A program made the position numbers and the translations under genes. 64,000 bases of DNA from Nemertoderma westbladi. Taxonomy: Eukaryota > Xenacoelomorpha > Nemertodermatida > Nemertodermatidae. Location: contig JAUCBJ010007943.1 of assembly GCA_032718475.1 (NCBI GenBank), forward strand, positions 1 through 64,000, written 5' to 3'. Positions 1 through 12,300 of this stretch are shown here, piece after piece (the first letter of the stretch is position 1; the number at the start of each line of letters is the position of its first letter). The notes beneath the pieces were generated by a model that saw only the letters and a list, made by a program, of their open reading frames with translations, ran no database searches and was not told the DNA's origin.

Positions 1-291
1 CGCATTAGGAGTATGTGTACAAATAACCGGTCCTTATAAGGGTGTCATTTTTACAATCAGTCATTCGGTTGTATTAACCTGCACGGTGTGTACATCTTTA
101 TACAGTTACCTGGTTACCGGTAATAATTATAATTACATTCAGAGGAAGGCCAGTATTACTTTTTATCGCGTAAGATTATTTTATGTAAATGTAATATTGA
201 TTGGTATATTAATTACAATTACAAATAATTGTTCTCAACTGATTATGATACAACTCAAACTCACCAGAATATCTCAATCACTATAAGAAGT

Positions 292-385
292 ATGGTTTTC
301 CATAACTACCTAAATCTATTGATATTCGTTCTGCTACTGTGTTCCTTCAAGGCTGACCAGGTACCCCAACGACACGCTGATGGAG
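292..385 (+). CDS. robo: robo exon 1: start codon and signal peptide
   Basis: The ATG at 292 opens MVFHNYLNLLIFVLLLCSF, a classic signal peptide with a Leu/Val/Ile core, then KADQVPQRHADG. Cleavage is likely near Ala21. The exon ends at 385 before GTTAGT and leaves phase 1, matching the acceptor at 18752. It lies 18.4 kb from Ig1; it was chosen because no better secretory start was seen closer and the joined frame is clean. An upstream non-coding exon may lie outside the window. Confidence 0.75.
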
Positions 386-3300
386 GTTAGTACCTATAGG
401 CCTACCGGTATTATAATGTAAGTATTATTTTTATTCTTAAATGATTACTTTTTAACCCAAATATACTTCAAAATTGGTAGAGAAACGAGTACTTCTTTCC
501 TTAGGGAAAAAAAGTTACCCATTGATTTTTTTCTTTTCCCGGCGAAAAAAAGCAAAATAAGAAAATGTGAAAATGATTTTCGCGGAACAAATTTAATTTT
601 CATATGTGTAGAAAGTTCTTCGAAGTAGAAAAGGTTTGCACGTCATTTGAGCAAAACCCATGCACACACTCAAAAGTTAATGCACTTTAGCAGTTCAGAT
701 AAGAGTTCAGAAGTATTTCCTCGGCCTGGTTGAGCAGACAGAATAGTTTCATAAGTATTTCATCGGTCTGGTTGAGCAGACAGTATAGTTCAGAAATATT
801 TCATCGGTCTGGTTGAGCAGACAGTATAGTTCAGAAATATTTCCTCGGCCTGGTTGAGCAGACAAAAGTGTTCAGAAATATTTCATCGGCCTGGTAGAGC
901 AGACAAAAGAGTTCAGAAGTATTTCCTCGGCCTGGTTGAGCAGACAGAATAGTTTCATAAGTATTTCATCGGTCTGGTTGAGCAGACAGTATAGTTCAGA
1001 AATATTTCCTCGGCCTGGTTGAGCAGACAAAATAGTTCAGAAGTATTTAATCGGTCTGGTTGAGCAGACAGTATAGTTCAGAAATATTTCATCGGTCTGG
1101 TTGAGCAGACATTATAGTTCAGAAATATTTCCTCGGCCTGGTTGAGCAGACAAAAAAGTTCAGAAGTATTTCCTCGGCCTGGTTGAGCAGACAGAATAGT
1201 TTCATAAGTATTTCATCGGTCTGGTTGAGCAGACAAAATAGTTCAGAAGTATTTAATCGGTCTGGTTGAGCAGACAGTATAGTTCAGAAATATTTCCTCG
1301 GCCTGGTTGAGCAGACAAAATAGTAATATATATTTGATTTATATTTGACTTATGTATTATTGACCGGACCCTTATTACCACAATTAAGTAACCTGCATAA
1401 TCTTTTAACATGTGTTAACTTTCGTTTATTGTTTTGGTTCCCCCAACACGCCTCTGTAACCTGCTCCACTAGGCTGACGCTCCTTTACTAACCTGCTTCT
1501 TTAATTGACAATGGATCCGGTCAATTGTGCAATGGGTCCGGTCAGTAGCCTTTGCCTACTCCAAAACGGTACTCAATATCCAATATTGGTTTATGTAGTT
1601 AAGCGGCTCTCTAGTTATGTAATAAATATTCGAGAACACTAAATCATTTAACATTGAGTAAGGCAGCATCAGGAGTTGTTGAAAGTACAATAATTGGAAT
1701 CGCTGCTGGAAGCAATATAGCAAAATACTATTTAACATTATTTCGTTCTATTTTATGATAGAATTAAGTAACTAAAAAAGTACTAATTTAAGAAAAATAT
1801 AATTATTATTACAATTACGTATTACATGGGGAAAAACTTCATTATCAATTATTTTTCAATATTCTCCCGAAATGAATACCTCTAGAATAGAGAAAAGGTT
1901 TCACCTTCCCTTTACCTTTTGCTTCGGTGATGGACTATTGCACTTTTTGTAGTCGGGCGTTTCAGGAATGGGCGTTGTCGGCGTCGCCATGGAGACAGTC
2001 GCCTTTCTGTTTTATACACACTCGCTACCTGCAATAACCATTGCTAATGGATCCTCTGAATACTTTGTGGAATACAATAGGGCCCATGTGAAGAATACCA
2101 GAATTTCTGCCGTTATATTTCACTTTGCAGTTACCCCCATGTGAAAGAATACCAGGTTTTCACCAAAAACACAGGTTACAGAAGGGCTGAATCTAACCAA
2201 AACAATAAACGAATTAGTATATGTACAGGTTATAAGACAGAAATAAGCGCTATAAAACACTTAAAGATAAATTAAAAAAAATAAAAAATCTTCATATATA
2301 AAATTCCAATAAAAAGTCGACCGAAAAGTGAAATCCTGGTATTCTTATTCATTACGTTCAATTCCTGTATATATTATCATCTCCTGTATCATCTTCACTC
2401 TCATTTACAGCCCAGACATTGCCATATATTTCAGCAAATAAGTCGTGCAAATTGCGTCTGTTGTGATCATTAGGATGAAGGTACTTCAAGTGCTCTAATG
2501 ATTATAAATGTATTATTGTCAAAGAACAATCATAAAAATATTTACAGGAGTTCTCATATATTTTATTGGTGATTAAACATATAGTATTGTCCACAAACGA
2601 TCATCAATGTTTACACGATTGCGCCTATGTATATATGACTTTTATACTAACATGTCTTGAGTGCTTGAGGTAGTGATGTGCAAATATATAATACATATTG
2701 GGTGTTAGTCCTGTATAAAACCATTTGTATGTTGTGTGGGACTCAGTGGGAGTGGTGCAGTACAACTAATAGTTAACCAACATTATATCACCAACACGCA
2801 TGCAACCCCATACATCCTTCATTGGACATTCATGTTGAAGAAACTGTAATTGCAAAGTAAATGATGATCGTTCATATAAGAATTTCAGTTTCGATGAATA
2901 TCTTATTTGGTCCAGCGGAAACACAAATCAGTCAGCTTCAGTCAATGACAATAGACAGTGAAATATATTAAATAATTGGAAGGTCGTTCCAGTAGTGGGC
3001 CATTCCACTATTCTAACAATAGAAACACAGGTAACGGCTTGAAAAATTTACAAATTATATGGATGTTCGCGGAATTAATTAGCAACGGAAAACAGCTATC
3101 TGTTCTTTGATAAAAGTGCGACGATATACAGACCTCTTTAACTTTACAGGAGTTACTTTCCCACATATATACAATCCCTTAGTTTACAAAGATTTACGAT
3201 CTCAAACACTCTATCAGAAACATATGATGCAAATTAAATGGAAATAGTAACAAACAGGTTTTCGCTCTAGTCTATAATATCTCTCTGTATAATAAATATA

Positions 3301-6300
3301 CTGCCCATTCCGCTTTCTGCGATGTTCAATTATGGAAAGTTATCATCATCCCAATTATCATCGTTGTAAAGTCCATCAGCAGGTTATTAACGCAGAAAAC
3401 ATAAATAATAGTGACAAATCAAAGGATGGCGAGTGTCTCTATTGTTATAGTCTCTAGTAATATCAAGCCCCCGTTACAGTGACATTCGCCCCCCTCCGCT
3501 CGCCTGCATAGTCTCCAGCACAGAATGGCCCGCAGCCAAGGCGAGCAAGCATGGTCCAACCCAATATAGGGGTGGGTCCGCCCAAACACACTGATATCCA
3601 CACAGTGGGCCCTTTACCCAATTACCCTCCCGCTGGTGGATTCCAAATGTGGCCATGGCTCCAAACCTCCTACGAGTTTCCCCTCACAATGAACGACCAA
3701 CTATAATTACACACCCCCTCATTGTTCGTTCGCAGGACCTTATGGGCTTCCTCGTGCCTACACGTTACTATACGTGGAGGTAGAAACTTTAACCTAAAAG
3801 ATGGGGCCACTACAACAGTAAGATCCTTTCCTCGTCCGGTCAGGATGTAGACGACTAATAAGTGGTAATTTTGGTCATTAAGTGAGGGACTCTTTCTGTA
3901 TGTCCGGCTGGTCCTTATTGTTCACGTATAAACGCACCGCACCATCACAAAGAGAGGCCCAGCTTATGTTTTCTCACAACAAATACGAGCGAGGTGAATT
4001 AATTCCGATGTTTATCCCCGTAGTTTAACGCGGCATTAGGGGGCCTATCCTTGTGTGCTTTAAAGCCGTTATGTCTATATTGATGTCGTTATATTGGTTT
4101 TCTACGGGCGTGTTGTGTTTATTTGCCGTTATATATATTTGTGTGTATTGGTCGGGCATGTGCTAAAACAGTAATTTGTCAATATCGAGATTGTCCCAAT
4201 TATAGTGATACATATTACGGATGACCTAACCTAATATGTATTTACAATATAAACCCGCAACATAGTCCTTAATCTTGTAATCTTAATGTTGTGTTGTGTC
4301 AAATTAATATAACAAATTATAACCAAATGTAATGGGGGGGGGGGGGGGGGGCTACTTCACCCAATCTAAATTGAACCTTCTCACGAGGAAACTCGCAAAC
4401 TCGACGCATGTAACACGTGATTACCAGCAAAAATATGTAACTGCAAACCTGTTCGATCTGCCATCTCATCTCATATACTGTATATAAAGACATTAGACGT
4501 TATACTTTGTGAATAATAATAGTCACCTAGCAATATACTACCACCCATTTACTAATTGAATCCCCATGCACTGCACATACCACCCCCCACCCACCCCCTC
4601 CCCCCTCCCCCTTCCCAGTATTAGTAGACATAGACACTAGTAACACCCCGCGATGGAGATACTGGATAAGCATCGTAACAAAACCACTGCAGGGTTACTG
4701 TTAATACACCGGCTAGTTTTGGATTAAACTTCGTCTCAACTGAGTGCTTGAATGACCGCATCTGTCTGCTGTGAGTGCGGGAGCATTGAAATGTATCGCA
4801 GGAGGGACTCTGTTTCCATTAGGCCGTGTCTATTCGGATCTCCCGACGCGAGCAAATCAATATATTTATTCCCCTTCGTCACATCATATGAGTATATCTC
4901 ACTGTGTTGATCTGCTGGTGTTAATCCGAAAGATGACGCACAAAATTTATCTTCTGAGGCCATTCCGTTCCCTATACAAAAACCACGACTAGATGTCTGA
5001 GAATGTCGTGTTAGGGAGGGTGGGCCATAAATCAAACGACTTGGTTTCCTTATGATCGATGCAAACGCAATGTCTGTCAAAACCCGTCCGAATATGTTGG
5101 CAGGTGTCCCGTATCTTTCAGCTACGCTCTGGTAAACTTTCATCACGCTGGTATACCGCCAATACCATACTCAACTCATCCCTCCGACGCCATCGCACAA
5201 ATATCGTTTAACCTCCTTTTGGTTTGATTATCATAATCTTCCTTGCATTCCTATATCCATTTCTAGTATTTTTAATTATTAAAGTATCCATCGTTTGAAT
5301 TAACAGCGGCTAACGATCAAAGTGCATCTAGTATTGTTTAACTGTGGAACTAACTAACTTGGTATTTATGGCTTTGTAGATAACAACTCCATGTAATTAT
5401 CAATGCCCTAACTTCTCTAAAGTAATTGGAACTCAGTGCATTTTACTGTACATTTCCCATTCAATATCCACGCTTCTGGAAGTGCGAACAATTCGAAGCT
5501 ACTCCTGTGTGTGTGCAATGCCGAGAGCAATGTGTGAAAGCAACTCCTTCATCTCAACATAAAATCAATTATTACGTTTAACTCCACTTCATAGATATCA
5601 TTTTTTAATGAATTTTAACAATTTTTCTAACTTCAAGATTGAAGATGTAATACATATGATATGGGCCCCTCTCTGCAAACATGTTTTGGTTTCATCAAAT
5701 CTTATCAATCTCAGTATTTAGCAATTGATGCATTGAATGGGCTTTATTTCTTTGCCTCACATAGGACTTCATTATTTACACTTTCTTTTCCTTTTTATTT
5801 TTTCATGAGTTCACCTCCCAGTGAGCGTGATCATTGTTGTATTCTCCCATACAACTTGAATGTGCGGGCGCTCAATCCATATATAGCATCCCACCCATTG
5901 GGGCAGCATACTGTTGGTTTCGAAAGTTTGAAATTTGCAGTATTTCCTACTTCAAACAACGCTTTTATTAAGGTATCCTTTTGTCTTGAAATGCCATCAT
6001 ATTTGTTGTAACAAAATAATAAGATAATGCTATTGTCATTGATATTTATCTTATTTGAAGGGGTCTAGTTTGTTTATTTATTAGTTGTGGGTTATTCAAC
6101 TTCATCCTCACTATTCAGTTAAGTTACTATCTCTCATAGAGACTGTGAGCGGGGGTTGGGGGGGCACATTATTTGCGTCGATTTTCACCTGGATAAGTTT
6201 CAATTTCGTTTTTGTCAAGATTTCTCCTATCTGTTTTCATCAATTGCTAATTCACGTACCGGTATGTGAGTACAATATAAGAATAAAATTAATATTAACC

Positions 6301-9300
6301 GGTGAGATGATCTGATGACATTTAAACATTTGAATCGCCATCTTATAATATTCTACTATGAGTTTACCATTAGTCATTAAGGGAATTTCTTGCTCATTTA
6401 CCCACAATTTACTCTCAGCTATCCTCTATATTCATTCCCTCAGGGGACATGTTTCGGGATGATGGGTGCTGACAATACAAAAACAATCGGAGCCCCCTTC
6501 CATATATTGAGCCAAGCATCCCCTTGGGTTTATATCTCCCATACTTGGTACTGCAATCCTCCCCTTAAGATCAATGATAGTTGCTTACATTCCACTCTCC
6601 GCATGCGGGGATCTAGTTCCCTATAGGTCCAATATATTCGTGCGTGTGTATCTTCAACAGCGAACTGTCATGCCAGAAATACTTCAGCAATTCAATCAAT
6701 AAATGTACCCTATTGCCACTGGGAGTAAACTGATATTCGCGATTCTATCGATAACAATATGATCGTTCGCGTTCGAAAGTGTTGTGTTGCGTTTTATGGT
6801 TCGACGCGCGCAAATTCCTTGTTTACCAAGAGTGAAGAGGGTGGCATGCGTGTTACACTGAATTTATTGATCAGTAAAGGCAATGGGAGTGCTGACCATG
6901 ATTGCATGCAATAAGTTTATTACCAGTTACACCCAATCCCAGTGTGCTCACGGATTTTAATCACTATTATACAAGGTATGTATAAGGTTGTAAAATTAAA
7001 TACAGGGTGCGTCTGGTGTTAATTATAACAACCCGTTACTAATATCCTACTAAACCTTATATGGCCCATATAAGGTTTTATCATAAATAAATTACATTGG
7101 TACGGTGGTGATTTCCGGCCATTTACTACTTTTTTAGTATTTTTTTCATTTTTTTCGAAAGTATTTTTTTCATTTTTTTCGAAAGTATTTTTTTCATTTT
7201 TTTCGAAAGTATTTTTTTCATTTTTTTCGAAAGTATTTTTTTTTCATTCATTGGATAATGTTTCTTAACTGTTCACTTTGTTGTTATAGTGTTGTAATGG
7301 TTTTTATGTTTTGAACGACCCAATGTTAAATAGCTAATTTATATTACTGTAATGGAAGAGGCTTTTCATGACTATTTTGATCACGGCGGCTCTTCGTATG
7401 ACGTAATTAGGAAACTTTGCAAGGAAAACCACAATGTGATTGTGTCTACAAGGACAATTCGGCGTCACATGCATCGACTTAACCTTATAAAACAATTTAA
7501 TGTAGGAGACATCCCACATTAGTGGCAGCAATTAAACTTCTCATTCGTTTAATTGCTGCCACTATATATATATATATATAAATTAGCTATTTAACATTGG
7601 GTCAGTTCAAAACATAAAAACCATTACAACACTATAACAACAAAGTGAACAGTTAATAAACATTATCCAATAAATGAAAAAAAATACTTTCGAAAAAATG
7701 AAAAAAATACTTTTGAAAAAAATGAAAAAAATACTTTTGAAAAAAATGAAAAAAATACTTGGTTTCGAAAAAAATGAAAAAAATACTAAAAAAGTAGTAA
7801 ATGGCCGGAAATCACCACCGTACATTGGAATTTCTTTCATTTAATTGTATTGGACCTTGAAACTGTAGGTGTCAACTAACAACTATGTAATAACCATAAC
7901 TCCACTGCATCATTGATATATACTAAACGCAATTTGTAATGCACCCTTTCTTACATGACGGCAGAGGGGACTCGACTAGCTCTAGGTATGTATGATTAAT
8001 AACTCTCATTATACAATGCCACGAGGTCGCCATTTATCAGCACTCGCGGCTATCCTATATATACTGCTGCCTTCCTATCTCCAAGCACACAATCAGGGGT
8101 TACAAGTAATGTTAACAACGACTTCAAGACGAAAGAGTGATTGAATGTTGTTAAATATAATCGAATAGCTTCTGAAATCGCAAATGAAGTGGGGTTTGAT
8201 TACATAAACAGTAAATCTTTGAGACATGAATTCTCCAAGGAATTACCTTCCTGACGTATCTATTCTGTACAGGTTTTTGAGTGCAATACCCAATAGGTCA
8301 CCATCATTATTATCTTAGTAGTAGTGAAAATGAGTCATTCTGTAATGCGAAGCGTTTGAGAGAATGTCATTTCAAGCTAAGAGGATAATACACTGGATTA
8401 TACAGCGACTAACTAGAATTAGGTCAGTGACTCACAAAGCTCTTTTATCTTACTTACCTGCTTGTTGGATAAGCTAAGATGACAACAGAGAGAGGTGCGT
8501 GTTACTTAATACTAAATAATGTGTCGATAGGCTGAAAGAATATATTACGCATATTAAAATAGCCCTAAGACGAATTTGCCCATTTCTCTTGCAATTCAAA
8601 GATGCGGTTGGTTGTTTAGACAGCGATATGGTGGTGATATTTTTGCTGAGAGGAATCGATGTAAGAATTTATTCGCATTGCTATATAGCAGTGCTCCACT
8701 GCAAAATTACAGTTACTAATTTTTTTGCTAAGATTTGCATTACCCCTATGTTTTGTAACCTGGGTTTACTAATTACATAGTCTTAACTAGTATTAACATG
8801 GAATGAATCCTGGATCCATTCCATGGTTAAGGATTGGAATTCATTTAAGTATAGCGAATGTCCTGTTTTCACTAAAAACACATGTCTTATTAGTGGTTGT
8901 ACAGATTGTGTTGGGGTGACTATGGTCGCAATCAAAATTCATCACTTTTCAGGGGAAAATCGACGCAAATAACAGCTGATTCTTTCCCTTAATTGATAAT
9001 TCAACATTGATGCGAGATATCAAATCGCCGAGATGGGATTTGCGTGACCCCCACGAAAAGTGATAACTTGGTGTTCTTCACTCACATGGGACGCGAAAAT
9101 GTAATTGTGCATGAATTACTTAATTGAAACCATCTTTACAATAATTGTATTATTAATCATTGATATGAATCGGGCTTTTTGGAAATGACTCATATTTGAA
9201 ATTACCATGAATATTCAACCGTAATGGTTTTACTTTCCCGATCCAATTAAGAGTTATTACCATTTATCATTTCTGTAAAATGTCCGCGGTCCAGGTTTGC

Positions 9301-12300
9301 TTTGGTAATGCAGTATGCCTATGTGATGCGGTTGAAACTGGAGGTGTGACTCGGTGCTACTTAAGTCCATTGTGCCTCAACCAACGACTACATCCTTCAT
9401 CTACACCATCCACATTGTATTATCATTATTATCATCACTGTCTCTGCACTATCTGAAGCTCAAGTGTAGGTACTCGAATCGAATTGAATGAAGAATGCCA
9501 CAGTTGGACATTCGTTTCGTAGTCGCCAGTAACTTTCTAACCTTTCTGCCACTGCCACCCCCATTGGCAATCCTAGTCTTCACCTATAAATGATTAATTG
9601 ACGACACTTATTAAATCATGTCCTTCTTGCTTATAAATATAGAACGCATTCGCCTTTGCGCTATACATACATACTGTACTGAGGAATTATAGTCATAGAT
9701 CGATGTTCCAACTGGTATATTTAGACGTGAACGTTAATCGTAAACCTTCGAGCGTGGTTAATTAACATGAGTTTTCTTGATTACCGAGCTGTTTTGAGCT
9801 TTGGTAATGACTAGCTGCGGTGAATCGATTTCTTTCGAAATTAGCCTTTAGGTCACCCATATATTCGGCTGGTAGTTAGTTTTGTTGCAGTTAGACTGAA
9901 GCTGTGTTTTTACAACAGTTGCAATTCCAGTAACAGCTGTTCTATCTTGCATGAAGGCGAATGGTGAAGCTATATGGGCGACTTACTCAATACTGTTTAC
10001 TTTATTGAGATTAATAATTTCAGTTTATCTCAAACCAGCAATCCGGAATATGGATTGGGTAGACCCACAAAGCAAAATGTTATAGGCATTGGTATAGCAA
10101 AATTATTACTCAATCTGATCTTTATTGTTTTGACCTGTCTTATGTCGATGAATGCCCGCCTATTCAACGCTCTGGCAGACAGACAGACGGAGACCGACAA
10201 ACGAACATACCTACAACCACCATGCAGATAAGCAAACATATAACATACCCCATAGACCAGAATATGTAGAATTGTTGTTGTGGCTCGTCCACAATATAAT
10301 TGCTATTGATTCTATATTATTAACACTGCGATTCTAAGAAAATCAAAGCCTGAAAAGAATCATCTGTCTGAGTGTCTTCAGCTTCACCCATTTTGCTTGT
10401 TTTCTGTGTGTTCTTTCTATCAACACATCTAATACGGAATTCATTGAGCAGACTATAGACATTGTGGACAGTGCTTCCTTATGTCTCATAACAAACACAT
10501 GTGGGTTTGGTTATAAACCAACTGTTGCCACCATGATGTGTTGCGTGGTTTTAGCACCTCTGGGGGCGCTGACTAAATGTGTCAGTTATTGTGTGTGTCT
10601 GTTTGTCTGTATTTCTTACGGCTGACCAGACCAAGCCACATGCCTGCATTCCTCAATCTGTGAAGCATGTTCCACCCACATTCCCACACAGTATGTGCTA
10701 TCAACATTCATATTTCATATATTTAGGTGTTTTGTTTTTTGCTGTTATGCTGGTAAGGTGAATTTGTTTACGATGCTTCAGGCTATGTTCTTATATTGAC
10801 ATTATAAATTTCTTTGGATCCACCTAGTACGTCACATTGTAAGCAAGGGTATCTTGGATATTATCTGGTATTGGAACATTTCTATTGATGTGTTTTAGCC
10901 ACTCTTGACACAATCAATATTACATCATCTCCAGGGGAAATTCATCGCAAATACCTACTGAAGGAACAAAACATTATAACATGTGCTATTGACTTTATAT
11001 CGTTTATTGTTTTGATTATAATATCTCACCGCTAAAATTAAAAAAAACTATTGTGGGATTGTGGGTTAATCTAAGATTGTCAAAAATAAGTTATTAATAA
11101 TTATTATGACCTAAATTCAGTTCTATATTTTATGTGCTTCATGCTGTAGATTCAGTATAGCTCCCTTCTTTACGAATTTACCATTAGTATTATAAACCGC
11201 GTGGTATACCAATAAAGCTTCGGCTGTCAGGTTGTTTAAGTTTAAAGCTTGCTTTCACAGAATAATACATTTTGTGAAACATTAGTTATACCTTAATATA
11301 TCATCGATAAAATAGGTTGAAAGCTAGACCGCAGAAATCAACCCACAAACACAACCTCCACACACCCAATAAAATCAATTCCTCAAAACGGACACAATCA
11401 ATATTCACATATTAAGTCCCGGGGCCCTTAGCAAATCCCATTGAAACCAATTTACAGGGCGCCGAAGGGGCTGCAATGGCCCGGCCCTTGAGCGCATTCC
11501 GAAAGGCTCACCCAATTAATTTAGTCCAATGAATAGAGCCAGTACAAGTAGAACCAGAGGGGGCTCCTCAAGGGACCACTGTTCTTATTTCTTATTATTT
11601 TTCCTGCCTTCGTCTTTGGGGTGAGGCAACTATTTTGCATACCCTCGAGATCAATAGTAGCCCAGGGCTTTCTACATTCACCCACCCCTTTTGTGATTTC
11701 TTACTAATGGGTGCCCCAACCAATATGTGGACCTCCAATAAGCTGTTGCCATGGTTTTTCGTATCATCTGTGCGTTAATGCATTCGCATACTAGATGAGA
11801 TTACCGATACAAACATAATTGTTTTCTCGAGCTGAATAAGTTATTCCTTTGTTAGGCGGGTCGATTAAGAATCTTTGTCCGTTGGCGCAATTCAATCAGC
11901 AACCTGCACTGCACCCTCCCGCCATTTTCCGCGGTAACATATCCTTTTACTTAGGCTTATCACCCTAGCTTGGGTGACACGCGGCCGTTATGATAATATC
12001 GAGAGCCAAGCAATTCCGATAATTCCACTGTATTACTGTATAATAAACATATATTAATTCGAAACCAATTGCTCAATATCGCTAATTTGCACACCCATTA
12101 TTTCAAAGAAATATATGCGTATATAGTTCGCACACTCAACACACACCCCCCCCCCCCCCCCCCCCCCCATCCCCGGCTATCTAAATTGCCAATCATTTGG
12201 GAACTCACCTGAAGTGGTTTTTAGTTGGGGCCAAATGATCTCCTCTCTTGTCTCCCACAACACATCCATTCCTATCGGAGGTTGTTCCTTATAGTAAAAC

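Larger units (their letters stand above)
7101..7822. mobile_element. Near-palindromic DNA transposon with 6-bp target duplication
   Basis: The ends are TACGGTGGTGATTTCCGGCC and its reverse complement. Left arm 7101-7345 and right arm 7577-7822 match over about 245 bp, including a TTTTTTTCATTTTTTTCGAAA repeat run and a stretch ending AAATAGCTAATTTAT. CATTGG flanks both ends (7095-7100 and 7823-7828) as the target duplication. The centre holds a short helix-turn-helix-like ORF and an 18-bp perfect hairpin. A TAC...GTA terminus with 6-bp duplication fits what I recall of the IS3EU superfamily; that assignment is inference. No complete transposase is present, so the copy is non-autonomous. Confidence 0.88.

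Noticed and set aside
695-1323. CRISPR-like array
   Set aside because: Direct repeats have no unique spacers and the genome is eukaryotic; this is a minisatellite.
4736-5146. 136-codon minus ORF
   Set aside because: Composition is somewhat protein-like, but no family or motif is recognised and no splice partner was found.
5661-6011. 116-codon plus ORF
   Set aside because: Low-complexity Phe/Leu-rich composition typical of AT-rich non-coding DNA.
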